Assembly (NCBI GenBank): GCA_026984375.1
Contig: JALSSF010000199.1
Span: 1 to 32,622, forward strand
DNA: 32,622 nt
Source: Methylothermaceae bacterium
Lineage (GTDB): Bacteria; Pseudomonadota; Gammaproteobacteria; Methylococcales; Methylothermaceae
Direction: 5' to 3'
The first letter of the stretch is position 1, and the number at the start of each line of letters is the position of its first letter. The notes under the pieces are model-generated. The model was not told the origin of the DNA, did no database searches, and saw nothing but the letters and a program-made list of their open reading frames with translations. A program made the position numbers and the translations under genes. Of this stretch, positions 9,824 through 21,856 are shown in pieces.

Positions 9824-12800
9824 CGGCGATCCTCGAGTTGTCCGTGCAAGTCCTGTAGGCAATAGACCCGATCGGTATCCAGCGCCTCCAAGGCCAGACA
9901 AATGGCATGGGCCCCGGCCAGAGTGGTAGTGTAACTGACCTGGTGCTGGAGCGCCTCGCGCCGAATCCGGAACGAGTCGGCGATGGCCTGTTTCCCCTCC
10001 GTGGTATTGATGATGAGCTGGACTTCGCCGTTTTTGATCAGATCCACGATGTGCGGCCGTCCCTGACCGACCTTGTTGACGACCGCGCAGGACAGCCCGG
10101 CCTGCTGCAGGGCCTTGGCCGTGCCGCGGGTGGCCACCAACTCGAACCCCTTTTCCGACAGTCCCCGGGCGATGGGGACCAATCCGGCCTTGTCGCGGTC
10201 GCGCACGCTCATCAGCACCCGACCGCTGCGTACCAACTTCGTTCCGGCGGCCCGCTGCGACTTGGCATAGGCCTCGCCAAAGGTCAAACCGACCCCCATG
10301 ACCTCACCGGTGGATTTCATTTCCGGCCCCAGCAAGGGATCGACACCGGGGAACTTGATGAACGGGAACACCGCCTCCTTGACCGCGAACCAGGACGGCA
10401 CCCGTTCTTCCTTTATCCCCTGCCGGGCCAGGGTGCGTCCCGTCATGCAGCGGGCGGCGATCTTGGCCAGCGGCAGGCCGATGGCCTTGGACACGTAAGG
10501 CACGGTGCGCGAGGCCCTGGGATTGACCTCGAGAATGTAGATGTCCCGATCCTTGATGGCGAACTGGGTGTTCATCAGCCCCACCACTCCGAGGGCCTCG
10601 CCCAGACGGCGCACTTGATCACGCAGACGCTCCTGCAGCTCGGCATCGAGCTCGTAGGGCGGAATGGAACAGGCCGAATCCCCCGAATGGATCCCCGCCT
10701 GCTCGATGTGTTCCATGATCCCCCCGATCCAGACGACCTCGCCGTCGCACACCGCGTCGACGTCCACCTCCACGGCGTCGTCGAGGAATCGGTCGAGCAG
10801 GACGGGGGACTGATTGGAGACGCTCACCGCCTCCACCATGTAGCGCCGCAGCTCCTCCTCGTTGAAGACGATCTCCATGGCCCGGCCGCCCAAAACGTAA
10901 GACGGTCTGACCACCAGCGGATAACCGAGTTCCCGGGCGCTGAGCACCGCTTCCTCCAGCGAACGGGCGGTGCGGTTTTCCGGCTGCCGCAGTCCCAGGC
11001 GCTCCACCAGTTTCTGGAACCGTTCCCGGTCTTCCGCCAGGTCGATGGAATCGGGCGAAGTGCCGATGATGGGCGCACCGGCGGCCTCCAGGTCCCGGGC
11101 CAGCTTCAACGGAGTCTGGCCGCCGTACTGGACGATCACCCCTTCAGGCTTTTCCAGGTGGATGAGCTCGAGCACGTCCTCCAGGGTCAGAGGCTCGAAA
11201 TAGAGCCGGTCGGCGGTATCGAAGTCGGTGGAGACGGTTTCCGGATTGCAGTTGACCATGATGGTCTCGAAGCCGTCTTCCTTGAGGGCGAAGGCGGCGT
11301 GGACACAGCAGTAGTCGAACTCGATCCCTTGACCGATACGGTTGGGACCGCCGCCGAGGATCATGATCTTGCGCCGGTCCGTGGGTTCGGCCTCGCACGC
11401 CTCCTCGTAGGTGGAATACAGATAGGCCGTGCTCGAGGCGAACTCGGCGGCGCACGAGTCGATGCGTTTGTAGACCGGCCGGATGTTCAACCGGTGACGC
11501 GCGGTCCGCACTTCCAGTTCGGAACTGTCCAACAACGCGGCCAGGCGGGAATCGGAGAATCCCATGCGCTTGAGACGGCGCAGTTCCTCAGCATCCAGGG
11601 TCGCCAGGGTGCGCTTCTTGAGATCCTGTTCGGTACGGACCAGTTCCTCGATCTGGGCCAGGAACCAGGGATCGATACGGCAGTGCTCGTGGATTTCCTC
11701 CAGAGACATGCCGAAACGAAAGGCGTCGGCCACGTATCGCAGGCGGTCGGGACCGGGACTGCGCAGTTCCCATATCAAGCGGTCGCGGGCATCGTCGGCC
11801 GTTGGATCCAGCTTTTCGCACAAGCCGTCGATCCCGATTTCCAGGCTGCGCAGGGCCTTTTGCAGGGATTCCTGGAAGGTGCGGCCGATGGCCATCACCT
11901 CCCCTACCGATTTCATCTGGGTGGTGAGGCGGTCGTCGGCGTCGGGAAACTTTTCGAAGGCGAAGCGCGGCACCTTGGTGACCACATAGTCGATGCTGGG
12001 CTCGAAGGAAGCCGGAATCGCCCCGCCGGTGATCTCGTTGCGCAGCTCGTCCAGGGTGTAACCGACGGCCAACTTGGCCGCCACCCGGGCGATGGGAAAG
12101 CCGGTGGCCTTGGAGGCCAGGGCCGAGGACCGGCTGACCCGCGGGTTCATCTCGATCACCACCAGCCGGCCGTCCTTCGGATTGATGGCAAACTGGACGT
12201 TGGAACCACCGGTGTCGACCCCGATCTCGCGCAACACCGCGATCGACGCGTCGCGCATGCGCTGGTATTCCTTGTCGGTCAGGGTCTGGGCCGGCGCCAC
12301 GGTGATGGAGTCGCCGGTGTGGACCCCCATGGGATCGAGGTTCTCGATGGAACAGACGATGATGCAGTTGTCCCTGCGGTCGCGCACCACCTCCATCTCG
12401 AATTCTTTCCAACCCAGGATCGATTCCTCGATCAGCAACTCGCTCACCGGCGACAGTTCCAAGCCGCGATCGCAGATCTCCACGAACTCCTCGCGGTTGT
12501 AGGCGATGCCGCCGCCGCTGCCGCCCAGGGTGTAGGAGGGCCGGATGATGGCGGGAAAGCCGATGTCCTCCAGAACTTGAAAGGCCTCCTCCATGCTGTG
12601 GGCCACCCCGCTTCTAGGCACTTCGAGGCCGATGCGGCGCATGGCCTGCCGGAACAGGTCACGGTCCTCGGCCTTCTCGATGGCCTCCTGACGGGCACCG
12701 ATCAACTCCACCCCGTAGCGCTCCAGCACCCCCTCGCGCACCAGATCCAGGGTGCAGTTCAGCGCCGTCTGCCCCCCCATGGTCGGCAGCAGGGCGTCGG

Positions 12801-13047
12801 GACGCTCCCGTTCGATGACGCGGGCCACGGTCTGCCAGTCCACCGGCTCGATGTAGACACGATCGGCGGTTTCCGGATCGGTCATGATGGTAGCCGGGTT
12901 GGAATTGACCAGAATCACCCGGTAGCCCTCCTCTCGCAGGGCTTTGCACGCCTGGGTCCCGGAATAGTCGAATTCACACGCCTGGCCGATGACGATCGGC
13001 CCGGCCCCGATCAGAAGAATGGAGTGAATGTCGTCTCTTTTGGGCAT
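9820..13047 (-). CDS. carB: Carbamoyl phosphate synthase large subunit
   Basis: [59 protein letters not shown]..., duplicated ATP-grasp halves, 1075 aa. 4-bp overlap with greA start. Confidence 0.99.
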   Translation of the reverse strand: MPKRDDIHSILLIGAGPIVIGQACEFDYSGTQACKALREEGYRVILVNSNPATIMTDPETADRVYIEPVDWQTVARVIERERPDALLPTMGGQTALNCTLDLVREGVLERYGVELIGARQEAIEKAEDRDLFRQAMRRIGLEVPRSGVAHSMEEAFQVLEDIGFPAIIRPSYTLGGSGGGIAYNREEFVEICDRGLELSPVSELLIEESILGWKEFEMEVVRDRRDNCIIVCSIENLDPMGVHTGDSITVAPAQTLTDKEYQRMRDASIAVLREIGVDTGGSNVQFAINPKDGRLVVIEMNPRVSRSSALASKATGFPIARVAAKLAVGYTLDELRNEITGGAIPASFEPSIDYVVTKVPRFAFEKFPDADDRLTTQMKSVGEVMAIGRTFQESLQKALRSLEIGIDGLCEKLDPTADDARDRLIWELRSPGPDRLRYVADAFRFGMSLEEIHEHCRIDPWFLAQIEELVRTEQDLKKRTLATLDAEELRRLKRMGFSDSRLAALLDSSELEVRTARHRLNIRPVYKRIDSCAAEFASSTAYLYSTYEEACEAEPTDRRKIMILGGGPNRIGQGIEFDYCCVHAAFALKEDGFETIMVNCNPETVSTDFDTADRLYFEPLTLEDVLELIHLEKPEGVIVQYGGQTPLKLARDLEAAGAPIIGTSPDSIDLAEDRERFQKLVERLGLRQPENRTARSLEEAVLSARELGYPLVVRPSYVLGGRAMEIVFNEEELRRYMVEAVSVSNQSPVLLDRFLDDAVEVDVDAVCDGEVVWIGGIMEHIEQAGIHSGDSACSIPPYELDAELQERLRDQVRRLGEALGVVGLMNTQFAIKDRDIYILEVNPRASRTVPYVSKAIGLPLAKIAARCMTGRTLARQGIKEERVPSWFAVKEAVFPFIKFPGVDPLLGPEMKSTGEVMGVGLTFGEAYAKSQRAAGTKLVRSGRVLMSVRDRDKAGLVPIARGLSEKGFELVATRGTAKALQQAGLSCAVVNKVGQGRPHIVDLIKNGEVQLIINTTEGKQAIADSFRIRREALQHQVSYTTTLAGAHAICLALEALDTDRVYCLQDLHGQLEDRR

Positions 13048-13048
13048 A

Positions 13049-14173
13049 TCAGCGGGCTGCCATCAGGTCGATGAAACGGTCGAACAGGCCTTCCACGTCG
13101 TGGGGACCGGGACTGGCTTCCGGATGCCCCTGGAAACCGAAGGCGGGCATTTCCCGGTGGGCGATCCCCTGAAGGCTGCCGTCGAACAGGGAACGGTGGG
13201 TCGCCTTCAGGCAGGACGGCAACGTCGCCTCGTCGACGGCGAAGCCGTGATTCTGACTGGTGATCAGAACCTGGCCCGTCTCCAGATCCTGCACCGGATG
13301 GTTGGCCCCGTGATGGCCGAACTTCATCTTCACCGTCCGCGCCCCGCAGGCCAGCGCCAGCAATTGATGGCCCAGGCAGATGCCGAAGACGGGCACCCCG
13401 GCGACCAGGATTTCCCGAATCGCCGCGATGGCGTAATCGCACGGTTCCGGATCGCCGGGACCGTTGGACAGCATCACCCCGTCAGGCCGGCGGTCGAGCA
13501 CCTCGGCCGCCGGTGTGGTCGCCGGAACCACCGTGATCTCGCAACCACGCTTGGCCAGCAGGCGGAGGATGTTGAACTTGACGCCATAGTCGTACACCAC
13601 CACCCGGAAACGGGCGGCGCCGACCCGCCCGTACCCCCGCCCCGGGCGCCAGTCGCTTTGTTCCCAGACGTAGGGGGCCCCACAGGTGACCTCACGAGCC
13701 AGATCCATGCCCTTGAGGCCGGGGAAATCCCTGGCCTTCGCGACCGCCGAACGTTCGTCGACATCCGGACCCGCCCACAGACAACCGCGCTGTGCTCCCC
13801 GGTCGCGAAGAATCCGGGTCAGCCTGCGGGTGTCGATCTCGGCGATGGCGACTACCCCGTGACGCACCAGATAATCGGTCAGCGGCTCGTCCATGCGCCA
13901 GTTGCTCGCCACCGCCGGAACGTTGCGGACCACCAGGCCCGCCGCCTGAATCCGGGCCGATTCCACATCCTCGGCGTTGACACCGGTGTTGCCGATGTGC
14001 GGGTAGGTCAGGGTGACGATCTGCCGGGCGTAGGAAGGATCGGTCAGAATCTCCTGATAGCCGGTCATGGCGGTGTTGAACACCACCTCACCGACGCGCC
14101 ATCCCGATGCCCCGATGGCGACACCGTGAAACACGGTGCCGTCCTCCAAAGCCAAAATCGCTCTTTCGCTCAC
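13049..14173 (-). CDS. carA: Carbamoyl phosphate synthase small subunit
   Basis: [23 protein letters not shown]...; glutaminase [35 protein letters not shown] start at 14173 is preceded by GGAGAAGG; the ORF-track start 14194 is a TTG. Confidence 0.96.
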   Translation of the reverse strand: MSERAILALEDGTVFHGVAIGASGWRVGEVVFNTAMTGYQEILTDPSYARQIVTLTYPHIGNTGVNAEDVESARIQAAGLVVRNVPAVASNWRMDEPLTDYLVRHGVVAIAEIDTRRLTRILRDRGAQRGCLWAGPDVDERSAVAKARDFPGLKGMDLAREVTCGAPYVWEQSDWRPGRGYGRVGAARFRVVVYDYGVKFNILRLLAKRGCEITVVPATTPAAEVLDRRPDGVMLSNGPGDPEPCDYAIAAIREILVAGVPVFGICLGHQLLALACGARTVKMKFGHHGANHPVQDLETGQVLITSQNHGFAVDEATLPSCLKATHRSLFDGSLQGIAHREMPAFGFQGHPEASPGPHDVEGLFDRFIDLMAAR

Positions 14174-14196
14174 TGCCTTCTCCGGGACAAACAAAA

Positions 14197-14220
14197 CGGG
14201 ATGGCCCGAAAGGCATCCCG
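14197..14220 (-). promoter_or_regulatory. Hairpin plus T-tract in carA leader: candidate attenuator, or terminator of the upstream small ORF
   Basis: CGGGATG (14197-14203) / CATCCCG (14214-14220). Minus strand reads CGGGATGCCTTTCGGGCCATCCCGTTTTGTTTG, 24 nt before the carA GTG. Confidence 0.55.
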
Positions 14221-14359
14221 TCTCGACCGTTGCCGTATGAAAATGATTTTACATTTTAAGTGATCCAGTTTCGAATTGTCCATGCGGCCTTACCACCGAT
14301 CACCTGGTCCCGGAAGGGTCCGTCAGCGACCATCGATCACTCCCACAGGAGGGTCGGCC

Positions 14360-14608
14360 TCAGCGCAGCGGATGACCGCACACTTTGCACCGGTCCAGAC
14401 CAAAGAGAAAAAAACGCCCCTTTCTCAAGGCCGTGTCACACCCGGGACACCGAATGGCGTCGATACGCCGGGAAGACCACCACAGGGCCGCCAAGGTGGG
14501 GACGAAGGTGATCAGGGGCTGGTTGAAAAACAGATTGACCGGCAGGGTGACGGCGAAAACCAGCGCCGGGATCAAAACGGTAACACTGTAGCGGGTGGCT
14601 GGCGTCAT
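14360..14608 (-). CDS. Small hypothetical membrane protein with C-terminal zinc-ribbon-like motif
   Basis: MTPATRYSVTVLIPALVFAVTLPVNLFFNQPLITFVPTLAALWWSSRRIDAIRCPGCDTALRKGRFFLFGLDRCKVCGHPLR: hydrophobic segments plus CPGC...CKVCG. The ORF-track start at 14677 lies in the phi terminator. Confidence 0.6.
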   Translation of the reverse strand: MTPATRYSVTVLIPALVFAVTLPVNLFFNQPLITFVPTLAALWWSSRRIDAIRCPGCDTALRKGRFFLFGLDRCKVCGHPLR

Positions 14609-14666
14609 GATGTCAGAGAATGGAAAAAATTCGTCAGCAAACGGATCACCACGCTCGAGACGCCGT

Positions 14667-14697
14667 AAAAAAGGCAAGTGCCGGAGACACTTGCCTT
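14667..14697 (-). terminator. Intrinsic terminator downstream of hps-phi
   Basis: Perfect 10-bp stem AAGGCAAGTG (14671-14680) / CACTTGCCTT (14688-14697), followed on minus by a T-run (CTTTTTTACGG). Confidence 0.9.
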
Positions 14698-14724
14698 TCG
14701 TTCAACGGAGTCTCGCCGACCGGA

Positions 14725-15264
14725 TCACTCCAGATTGGCGTGCCGGGCCCGCATATCCTCTTCCGGAATGCCCTTTTCATGAATCACGTGGGAGATCTGG
14801 GCCTCCAGGAAGATCAGAGTGGAGAGCTCGAACATGGTACCCATGGGCAACCCCACCACTTTGGCATAGCTGTCATCGGTACCGATCTGGAGCACTTCGT
14901 CGGCGATCTCGGCCAAGGTCGATTTGCTCTTGGCAGTCAGCAACACCACCTTGGCACCGATTTCCTTGGCCTTCTTGGCGTTGGTGATCATGGAACCGGT
15001 CTCTCCCGAACCGGAAATCACGATAAAAAGATCACCTTCACAAATGGCCGGGGTCACCGTTTCACCCAGGGCGAACGCCCGATAGCCGGCATGCATCAGG
15101 CGCATGACGAAGAAACGAGTCACCAAACCGCTGCGGCCCATGCCGCCGACGAAGACCTGCTTGGCCTCATCGATCATCTTGGTCAGCCGATCCTCGTAAT
15201 CGTCAGGAGTGGCTGCCAGGATGTCGGTGATCTTGTCGAGAACCAGCTTGCGATGGGGATTCAT
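14725..15264 (-). CDS. hxlB: 6-phospho-3-hexuloisomerase (SIS domain)
   Basis: VFVGGMGRSGLVTRFFVMRLMHAGYRAFALGETVTPAICEGDLFIVISGSGETGSMITNAKKAKEIGAKVVLLTAKSKSTLAEIADEVLQI; adjacent to hps. Confidence 0.94.
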   Translation of the reverse strand: MNPHRKLVLDKITDILAATPDDYEDRLTKMIDEAKQVFVGGMGRSGLVTRFFVMRLMHAGYRAFALGETVTPAICEGDLFIVISGSGETGSMITNAKKAKEIGAKVVLLTAKSKSTLAEIADEVLQIGTDDSYAKVVGLPMGTMFELSTLIFLEAQISHVIHEKGIPEEDMRARHANLE

Positions 15265-15266
15265 TC

Positions 15267-15923
15267 TCAGACCTCTGCGGCAGCGGCGTCCACCAGTTCA
15301 CGCATCCGCTTGGCGGCGGCCGCCGGATCGTCGGCACCGTAGATGGCACCACCGACGACGACGATGTCGGCACCGGCCTTGACCACGTCGGCGACGGTTT
15401 CCGGCTTGATGCCACCGGCGCAGGAAATCATCACGTTCAGGCCCAAGCTGGTGAGCTTGTTCAGATCACCGAACGGCGTCATGCCAGCGGCCTGCTGGTC
15501 CAGCCCGGTGTGAACGCCGAGAATGTCAGCACCGGCTTCGGCGACCGCCTTGGCGGTGGCGACGATGTCCGGCACGCAGATCATGTCCACCTGGGCCCAG
15601 GCGTTGTGTTCATGGGCGGCTTTGATCACACCCTTGATGGTGGCCAGTTCGGAAACTCCCAGCACGGTGGTGATGTCGGCACCGGCTTCGAAGAAGGGCT
15701 TGGCTTCGTACTCACCGGCATCCATGGTCTTCAGATCGGCCAGCACCTTCCTGTCGCTGAAACGGGACTTCATTTCCTTGACCAGGGAAATGCCGTTGTA
15801 CTTGATGCAGGGAGTGCCGATTTCGATGATGTCGATATACGGAGCAGTTTTCGCCGCCAGATCCAAGGTGACCTGGGGATCCAAAGTATCCAACGCAACC
15901 TGAATCATTACTTTTTTCGCCAT
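15267..15923 (-). CDS. hxlA: 3-hexulose-6-phosphate synthase
   Basis: MAKKVMIQVALDTLDPQVTLDLAAKTAPYIDIIEIGTPCIKYNGISLVKEMK...VLADLKTMDAGEYEAKPFFEAGADITTVLG...VHTGLDQQAAGMTP; HPS-type TIM barrel. Confidence 0.96.
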   Translation of the reverse strand: MAKKVMIQVALDTLDPQVTLDLAAKTAPYIDIIEIGTPCIKYNGISLVKEMKSRFSDRKVLADLKTMDAGEYEAKPFFEAGADITTVLGVSELATIKGVIKAAHEHNAWAQVDMICVPDIVATAKAVAEAGADILGVHTGLDQQAAGMTPFGDLNKLTSLGLNVMISCAGGIKPETVADVVKAGADIVVVGGAIYGADDPAAAAKRMRELVDAAAAEV

Positions 15924-15979
15924 GATATTGCTCCACTTGAAGTTGTAATTGTTAACCTGAAATTCGATGACCTGGCAGA

Positions 15980-16002
15980 TTTTGCGTCATTTCGCAGCAA
16001 AA
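15980..16002. promoter_or_regulatory. Candidate operator (interrupted inverted repeat) upstream of hps
   Basis: TTTTGC (15980-15985), N11, GCAAAA (15997-16002), 57-80 bp upstream of the hps ATG in the hps/dapB intergenic region. Confidence 0.35.
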
Positions 16003-16055
16003 ACCGCCACTCTGTCATTCGGAAGACAGAACTTTAAAGCAGAAACCCCATGGCG

Positions 16056-18007
<1,952 letters not shown>

Positions 18008-18019
18008 GGATACAACAGC

Positions 18020-18042
18020 GCCGCCGGCCTCAGGCCGGCGGC
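18020..18042 (-). promoter_or_regulatory. Strong hairpin 12 nt upstream of the dnaJ start codon
   Basis: GCCGCCGGCC-TGA-GGCCGGCGGC on the minus strand (10-bp perfect GC stem) in the dnaK-dnaJ intergenic region. Confidence 0.7.
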
Positions 18043-18089
18043 ATTTCCTCTCGGTTAATCCAGCTTAAAGCTTAGCCCATGGATGCCGG

Positions 18090-20030
18090 TCACTTCTTGT
18101 CTTCGTCCTTGACCTCCTCGAACTCGGCGTCCACCACTTCTTCACCGCCGGTTTGGGCTTGGGCGGTGGACTCGCCACCGGTCGCTCCGGAGGCGGCCTC
18201 ACCGGCGCCGGCGCTGTAGGCTTGCTGGGCCAGCTTGCCGGACAATTCCGCCAACTGGCGGGTCTTGGCCTCGATGGCCGCCTTGTCGTCACCCTTGATC
18301 AGCTCTTCCAGTTCCTTGATGACGGCCTCGATCTGTTCCCGGTCGCCGGCGGACACCTTGTCGCCCAGTTCCTCCAGGCTCTTACGGGTGGCGTGGATCA
18401 GACCGTCAGCCTCGTTGCGCGCCGTGACCAGTTCCTTGAACTTGCGGTCTTCTTCGGCGTGCAGTTCGGCATCGCGGATCATCCGCTGGATTTCCTCCTC
18501 GGTCAGACCGCTGGAGGCACGGATGACGATGGACTGCTCCCGGCCGGTGGCCTTGTCCTTGGCCGACACGTGCAGAATCCCGTTGGCGTCCACGTCGAAG
18601 GTCACCTCGATCTGCGGCACGCCCCGCGGCGCCGGCGGGATTCCAGTCAGATCGAACTTGCCCAGCGACTTGTTGTCCCGGGCCATTTCCCGCTCCCCCT
18701 GGAGCACATGGACCGTCACCGCCGTCTGGTTGTCCTCGGCGGTGGAGAAGATCTGGGTCGCCTTGGTGGGGATGGTGGTGTTCTTCTCGATCAGCTTGGT
18801 GAACACCCCGCCCAGGGTTTCGATACCCAGAGACAGCGGAATCACGTCGAGCAGCAGCACGTCCTTGACCTCGCCGCCCAGCACGCCGGCCTGAATCGCC
18901 GCACCCAGGGCCACCGCCTCGTCCGGGTTGACGTCCTTGCGCGGCTCCTTGCCGAAGATCTGCTTGACGAACTCCTGCACCTTGGGCATCCGGGTCTGAC
19001 CGCCCACCAGGATCACGTCATCGATGTCGGCCGCCGACAGGCCGGCGTCCTTGAGGGCCTGTTCGCAGGGCCCCCGGGTCTTTTCGATCAGATCTTCGGT
19101 CAAAGCCTCCAGCTTGGCCCGGGTCAGCTTGACGTTGAGGTGCTTGGGCCCGGTGGCGTCGGCGGTGATGTACGGCAGATTGATCTCGGTCTGCTGGGTC
19201 GAGGACAGCTCGATCTTGGCCTTTTCCGCGGCCTCCTTCAGACGCTGCAACGCCAACGGATCGTTGCGTAGGTCGATCCCGGTGTCCTTCTTGAACTCGT
19301 CCACCAGGTAGTCGATGATGCGCTTGTCGAAGTCCTCGCCGCCGAGGAAGGTATCCCCGTTGGTGGCCAGCACCTCGAACTGGCGCTCGCCTTCCACGTC
19401 GGCCATTTCGATGATGGAGATGTCGAAGGTGCCGCCGCCCAGATCGTAGACGGCGATCTTGCGGTCACCCTTCTGCTTGTCGAGACCGAAGGCCAGGGCT
19501 GCGGCGGTCGGCTCGTTGATGATACGTTTGACCTCCAGACCGGCGATGCGCCCGGCATCCTTGGTGGCCTGACGCTGGGAATCGTTGAAATAGGCCGGCA
19601 CCGTGATCACGGCTTCCTTGATTTCCTCCCCCAGGAAGGCTTCGGCGTCTTCCTTGAGCTTCTTCAGCACCCGGGCGGAAATCTCCGGCGGCGCCATTTT
19701 CTTGCCGGTCGCCGGCACTTCCACCCAGGCGTCACCGTTGGGTGCCGGAACGATCTTGTAGGGCACCATCTCCATGTCCCGTTTCACCACCGGGTCGTCG
19801 AACTTGCGTCCGATCAAGCGCTTGATGGCGAACAGGGTGTTTTCCGGATTGGTGATCGCCTGACGCTTGGCCGGATGACCCACCAGCACCTCGCCCTCTT
19901 TGGTGAAGGCGACGATGGAAGGGGTGGTGCGGGTGCCTTCCGCGTTCTCGATCACGCGGGGCTTGCCGCCTTCGAGGATCGCCATGCACGAATTGGTCGT
20001 GCCCAAATCGATACCTAAAATCTTTGCCAT
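18090..20030 (-). CDS. dnaK: Molecular chaperone DnaK
   Basis: [42 protein letters not shown]...; Hsp70 signatures throughout. Confidence 0.99.
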   Translation of the reverse strand: MAKILGIDLGTTNSCMAILEGGKPRVIENAEGTRTTPSIVAFTKEGEVLVGHPAKRQAITNPENTLFAIKRLIGRKFDDPVVKRDMEMVPYKIVPAPNGDAWVEVPATGKKMAPPEISARVLKKLKEDAEAFLGEEIKEAVITVPAYFNDSQRQATKDAGRIAGLEVKRIINEPTAAALAFGLDKQKGDRKIAVYDLGGGTFDISIIEMADVEGERQFEVLATNGDTFLGGEDFDKRIIDYLVDEFKKDTGIDLRNDPLALQRLKEAAEKAKIELSSTQQTEINLPYITADATGPKHLNVKLTRAKLEALTEDLIEKTRGPCEQALKDAGLSAADIDDVILVGGQTRMPKVQEFVKQIFGKEPRKDVNPDEAVALGAAIQAGVLGGEVKDVLLLDVIPLSLGIETLGGVFTKLIEKNTTIPTKATQIFSTAEDNQTAVTVHVLQGEREMARDNKSLGKFDLTGIPPAPRGVPQIEVTFDVDANGILHVSAKDKATGREQSIVIRASSGLTEEEIQRMIRDAELHAEEDRKFKELVTARNEADGLIHATRKSLEELGDKVSAGDREQIEAVIKELEELIKGDDKAAIEAKTRQLAELSGKLAQQAYSAGAGEAASGATGGESTAQAQTGGEEVVDAEFEEVKDEDKK

Positions 20031-20095
20031 TGCTCGCTCTCCGTCTGATGAAACTGGTTTCCTTTATGGAATGGATTCGCCCGCCGCTGCCCTAA

Positions 20096-20125
20096 AAATT
20101 AGGGACACTCGGCTCCCATTTCAAG
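20096..20125 (-). promoter_or_regulatory. Candidate sigma32 (RpoH)-type promoter upstream of dnaK
   Basis: Minus strand CTTGAAA (20119-20125), 14-nt spacer, CCCTAATTT (20096-20104), versus consensus CTTGAAA ... CCCCATNT. Lies just after the grpE stop. Confidence 0.55.
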
Positions 20126-20126
20126 C

Positions 20127-20696
20127 TTATGCCTGAGCCTCGATATGAGGCTGCTCCTCGGCCGGTTTTTTGGCGACGACCACCAGCGCCGGACGAATCA
20201 GGCGATCGTTGAGCAGGTAACCTTTCTGGAACACCTTGACCACCGTGTCCGGCTCCACTCCCTTGACTTCCTCGGTGGCCATGGCCTGATGGTATTCCGG
20301 ATCGAACTTTTCCCCCAGGGGATCGACGGGACGGATGTTGAAACGCTCCAATACCGTCAGCAACTGTTTCAGGGTCAACTCGATCCCCTCGCGGATCTTG
20401 TCCACGTTGTCGGTCTCCAGGGCGGCCTGCAGCCCGAGCTCCAGGCTGTCCACCACCGTCAGCAGCTCCTTGGCGAACTTCTCGAGGGCATACTTCTGGA
20501 CGTTTTGCAGCTCGCGTTCCATGCGCTTGCGCAGGTTCTCCAGTTCCGCCTGGGAACGCAACAATTTGTCCCAATTGTCCTCGGCCTTCTTCTCCGCCGC
20601 TTCCAGCTGCCGGCGTAGGATCTCGGCCTCGTTGCTCTCGGTCGCCGGCGTCTCTTCGGCGGAGACTTCCTGAGGTTCTTTCGTTTCCTCTGTCAT
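20127..20696 (-). CDS. grpE: Nucleotide exchange factor GrpE
   Basis: ENLRKRMERELQNVQKYALEKFAKELLTVVDSLELGLQA...; FNIRPVDPLGEKFDPEYHQAMA; between hrcA and dnaK. Confidence 0.97.
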   Translation of the reverse strand: MTEETKEPQEVSAEETPATESNEAEILRRQLEAAEKKAEDNWDKLLRSQAELENLRKRMERELQNVQKYALEKFAKELLTVVDSLELGLQAALETDNVDKIREGIELTLKQLLTVLERFNIRPVDPLGEKFDPEYHQAMATEEVKGVEPDTVVKVFQKGYLLNDRLIRPALVVVAKKPAEEQPHIEAQA

Positions 20697-20735
20697 AGCT
20701 TCTCCAGCGTGTTTTCCAGAATCCGTAGGGAACCA

Positions 20736-21788
20736 CTAAGATGGGGACGTGATCTTTTGATTCAAGGCGGTGCTCAACAACCGGGCCGTGACGTCCACCA
20801 GGGGGATCACCCGCTCGTAGTGCATGCGGGTCGGCCCAATCACCCCCAGCACCCCCAACACCCGATCGCCGACCGTGTAGGTGCGGGTCACCAGGCTGCA
20901 CTGCTCCAGCGGCTGGTAGCCCGACTCCTCCCCGATGAATATCTGCACCCCTTCGGCCTCGATGCACTGATCGAGCAGATGGATCAGATTGCGCTTTTCC
21001 TCGAAGATCTCGAACAGCTCGCGCAGGCGGGACCAGTCGGACAATTCGGCGAAGGACATCAGATTGGTCTGGCCCGCCACCAGACAATCCTCCTCCAGCG
21101 CTTCCGAGCTGAACAGGCGCTGCGCCATTTCCAGCAGGCTCTGCAGCTCCCTGCCGGCGGCCCGGACCTCGTTGACCAGCGCCGCGCGGATCTCGGTCAG
21201 ACGGCGGCCGCTCAAATGGGCGTTGAGGTAGTTGGCTGCCTGTTGCAACTGGGCCGGGGTCAACGGGGTGGCCGGCCGGATGATCCGGTTGTGGACCTCC
21301 TGATCGTCGGTTACCAGAATGACCAGCACCCGCCCACCCGACAAAGGCAGAAACTCGATATGCTGAAAAGCGATCTGGCGGCGCTGGGGCAGGGTCACCA
21401 CCCCGGCCATGCGGGTGATGCGGGCCAGCAGGTGGGAGGCGGTTTCCAGCAGTTCCTGGGGATCCTCCAGATCCTCCAGATCCTCCCACAGGCGCCGGAT
21501 GAGCTCCTGATCGAGGGGCTTGACGGTCAGCAGCGAGTCGATGAACAGGCGATACCCCTTCACCGTAGGCACCCTGCCGGCGGAGGTGTGGGGGGAGGTC
21601 ACCAGCCCCATCTCCTCGAGATCGGCCATGACGTTGCGGACCGTCGCCGGACTCAGGTTCAGACCGGCCTCCCGCGCCAGGGCGCGCGATCCCACCGGCT
21701 GACCCTCGTCGATGTAACGTTCGATCAGCACCTTCAGCAGATGCTGAGCCCGCTCGGTCAATTCCAGTGACTGACTCATCCGGCTCAT
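20736..21788 (-). CDS. hrcA: Heat-inducible transcription repressor HrcA
   Basis: MSRMSQSLELTERAQHLLKVLIERYIDEGQPVGSRALAREAGLNLSPATVRNVMADLEEMGLVTSPHTSAGRVPTVKGYRLFID. Start at 21788. Confidence 0.97.
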   Translation of the reverse strand: MSRMSQSLELTERAQHLLKVLIERYIDEGQPVGSRALAREAGLNLSPATVRNVMADLEEMGLVTSPHTSAGRVPTVKGYRLFIDSLLTVKPLDQELIRRLWEDLEDLEDPQELLETASHLLARITRMAGVVTLPQRRQIAFQHIEFLPLSGGRVLVILVTDDQEVHNRIIRPATPLTPAQLQQAANYLNAHLSGRRLTEIRAALVNEVRAAGRELQSLLEMAQRLFSSEALEEDCLVAGQTNLMSFAELSDWSRLRELFEIFEEKRNLIHLLDQCIEAEGVQIFIGEESGYQPLEQCSLVTRTYTVGDRVLGVLGVIGPTRMHYERVIPLVDVTARLLSTALNQKITSPS

Positions 21789-21790
21789 TG

Positions 21791-21817
21791 TTAGCACTCC
21801 TCCTCTATGAGTGCCAA
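21791..21817. promoter_or_regulatory. CIRCE element (HrcA operator)
   Basis: TTAGCACTC-N9-GAGTGCCAA, one mismatch from canonical TTAGCACTC-N9-GAGTGCTAA, 2 nt upstream of the hrcA ATG. Confidence 0.95.
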
Positions 21818-21845
21818 AAGTAGCAACATCTGGATGATCTGTCAA
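21817..21845 (-). promoter_or_regulatory. sigma70 promoter for hrcA-grpE-dnaK-dnaJ
   Basis: Minus strand TTGACA (21840-21845), 17-nt spacer, TACTTT (21817-21822), with CIRCE immediately downstream at the expected start site. Confidence 0.75.
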
Positions 21846-21856
21846 CAAACACCTAA

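Noticed and set aside
9907-13074. 1055-aa stop-free plus-strand ORF covering all of carB on the opposite strand
   Set aside because: Shadow ORF from high-GC codon usage (third-position G/C suppresses antisense stops). The translation is low-complexity H/G/L/D-rich with no recognisable domains; carB is unambiguous.
20090-20104. CCCTAA/TTAGGG looking like telomeric repeat units
   Set aside because: A single inverted pair, not a tandem array; better explained as part of the dnaK promoter region.
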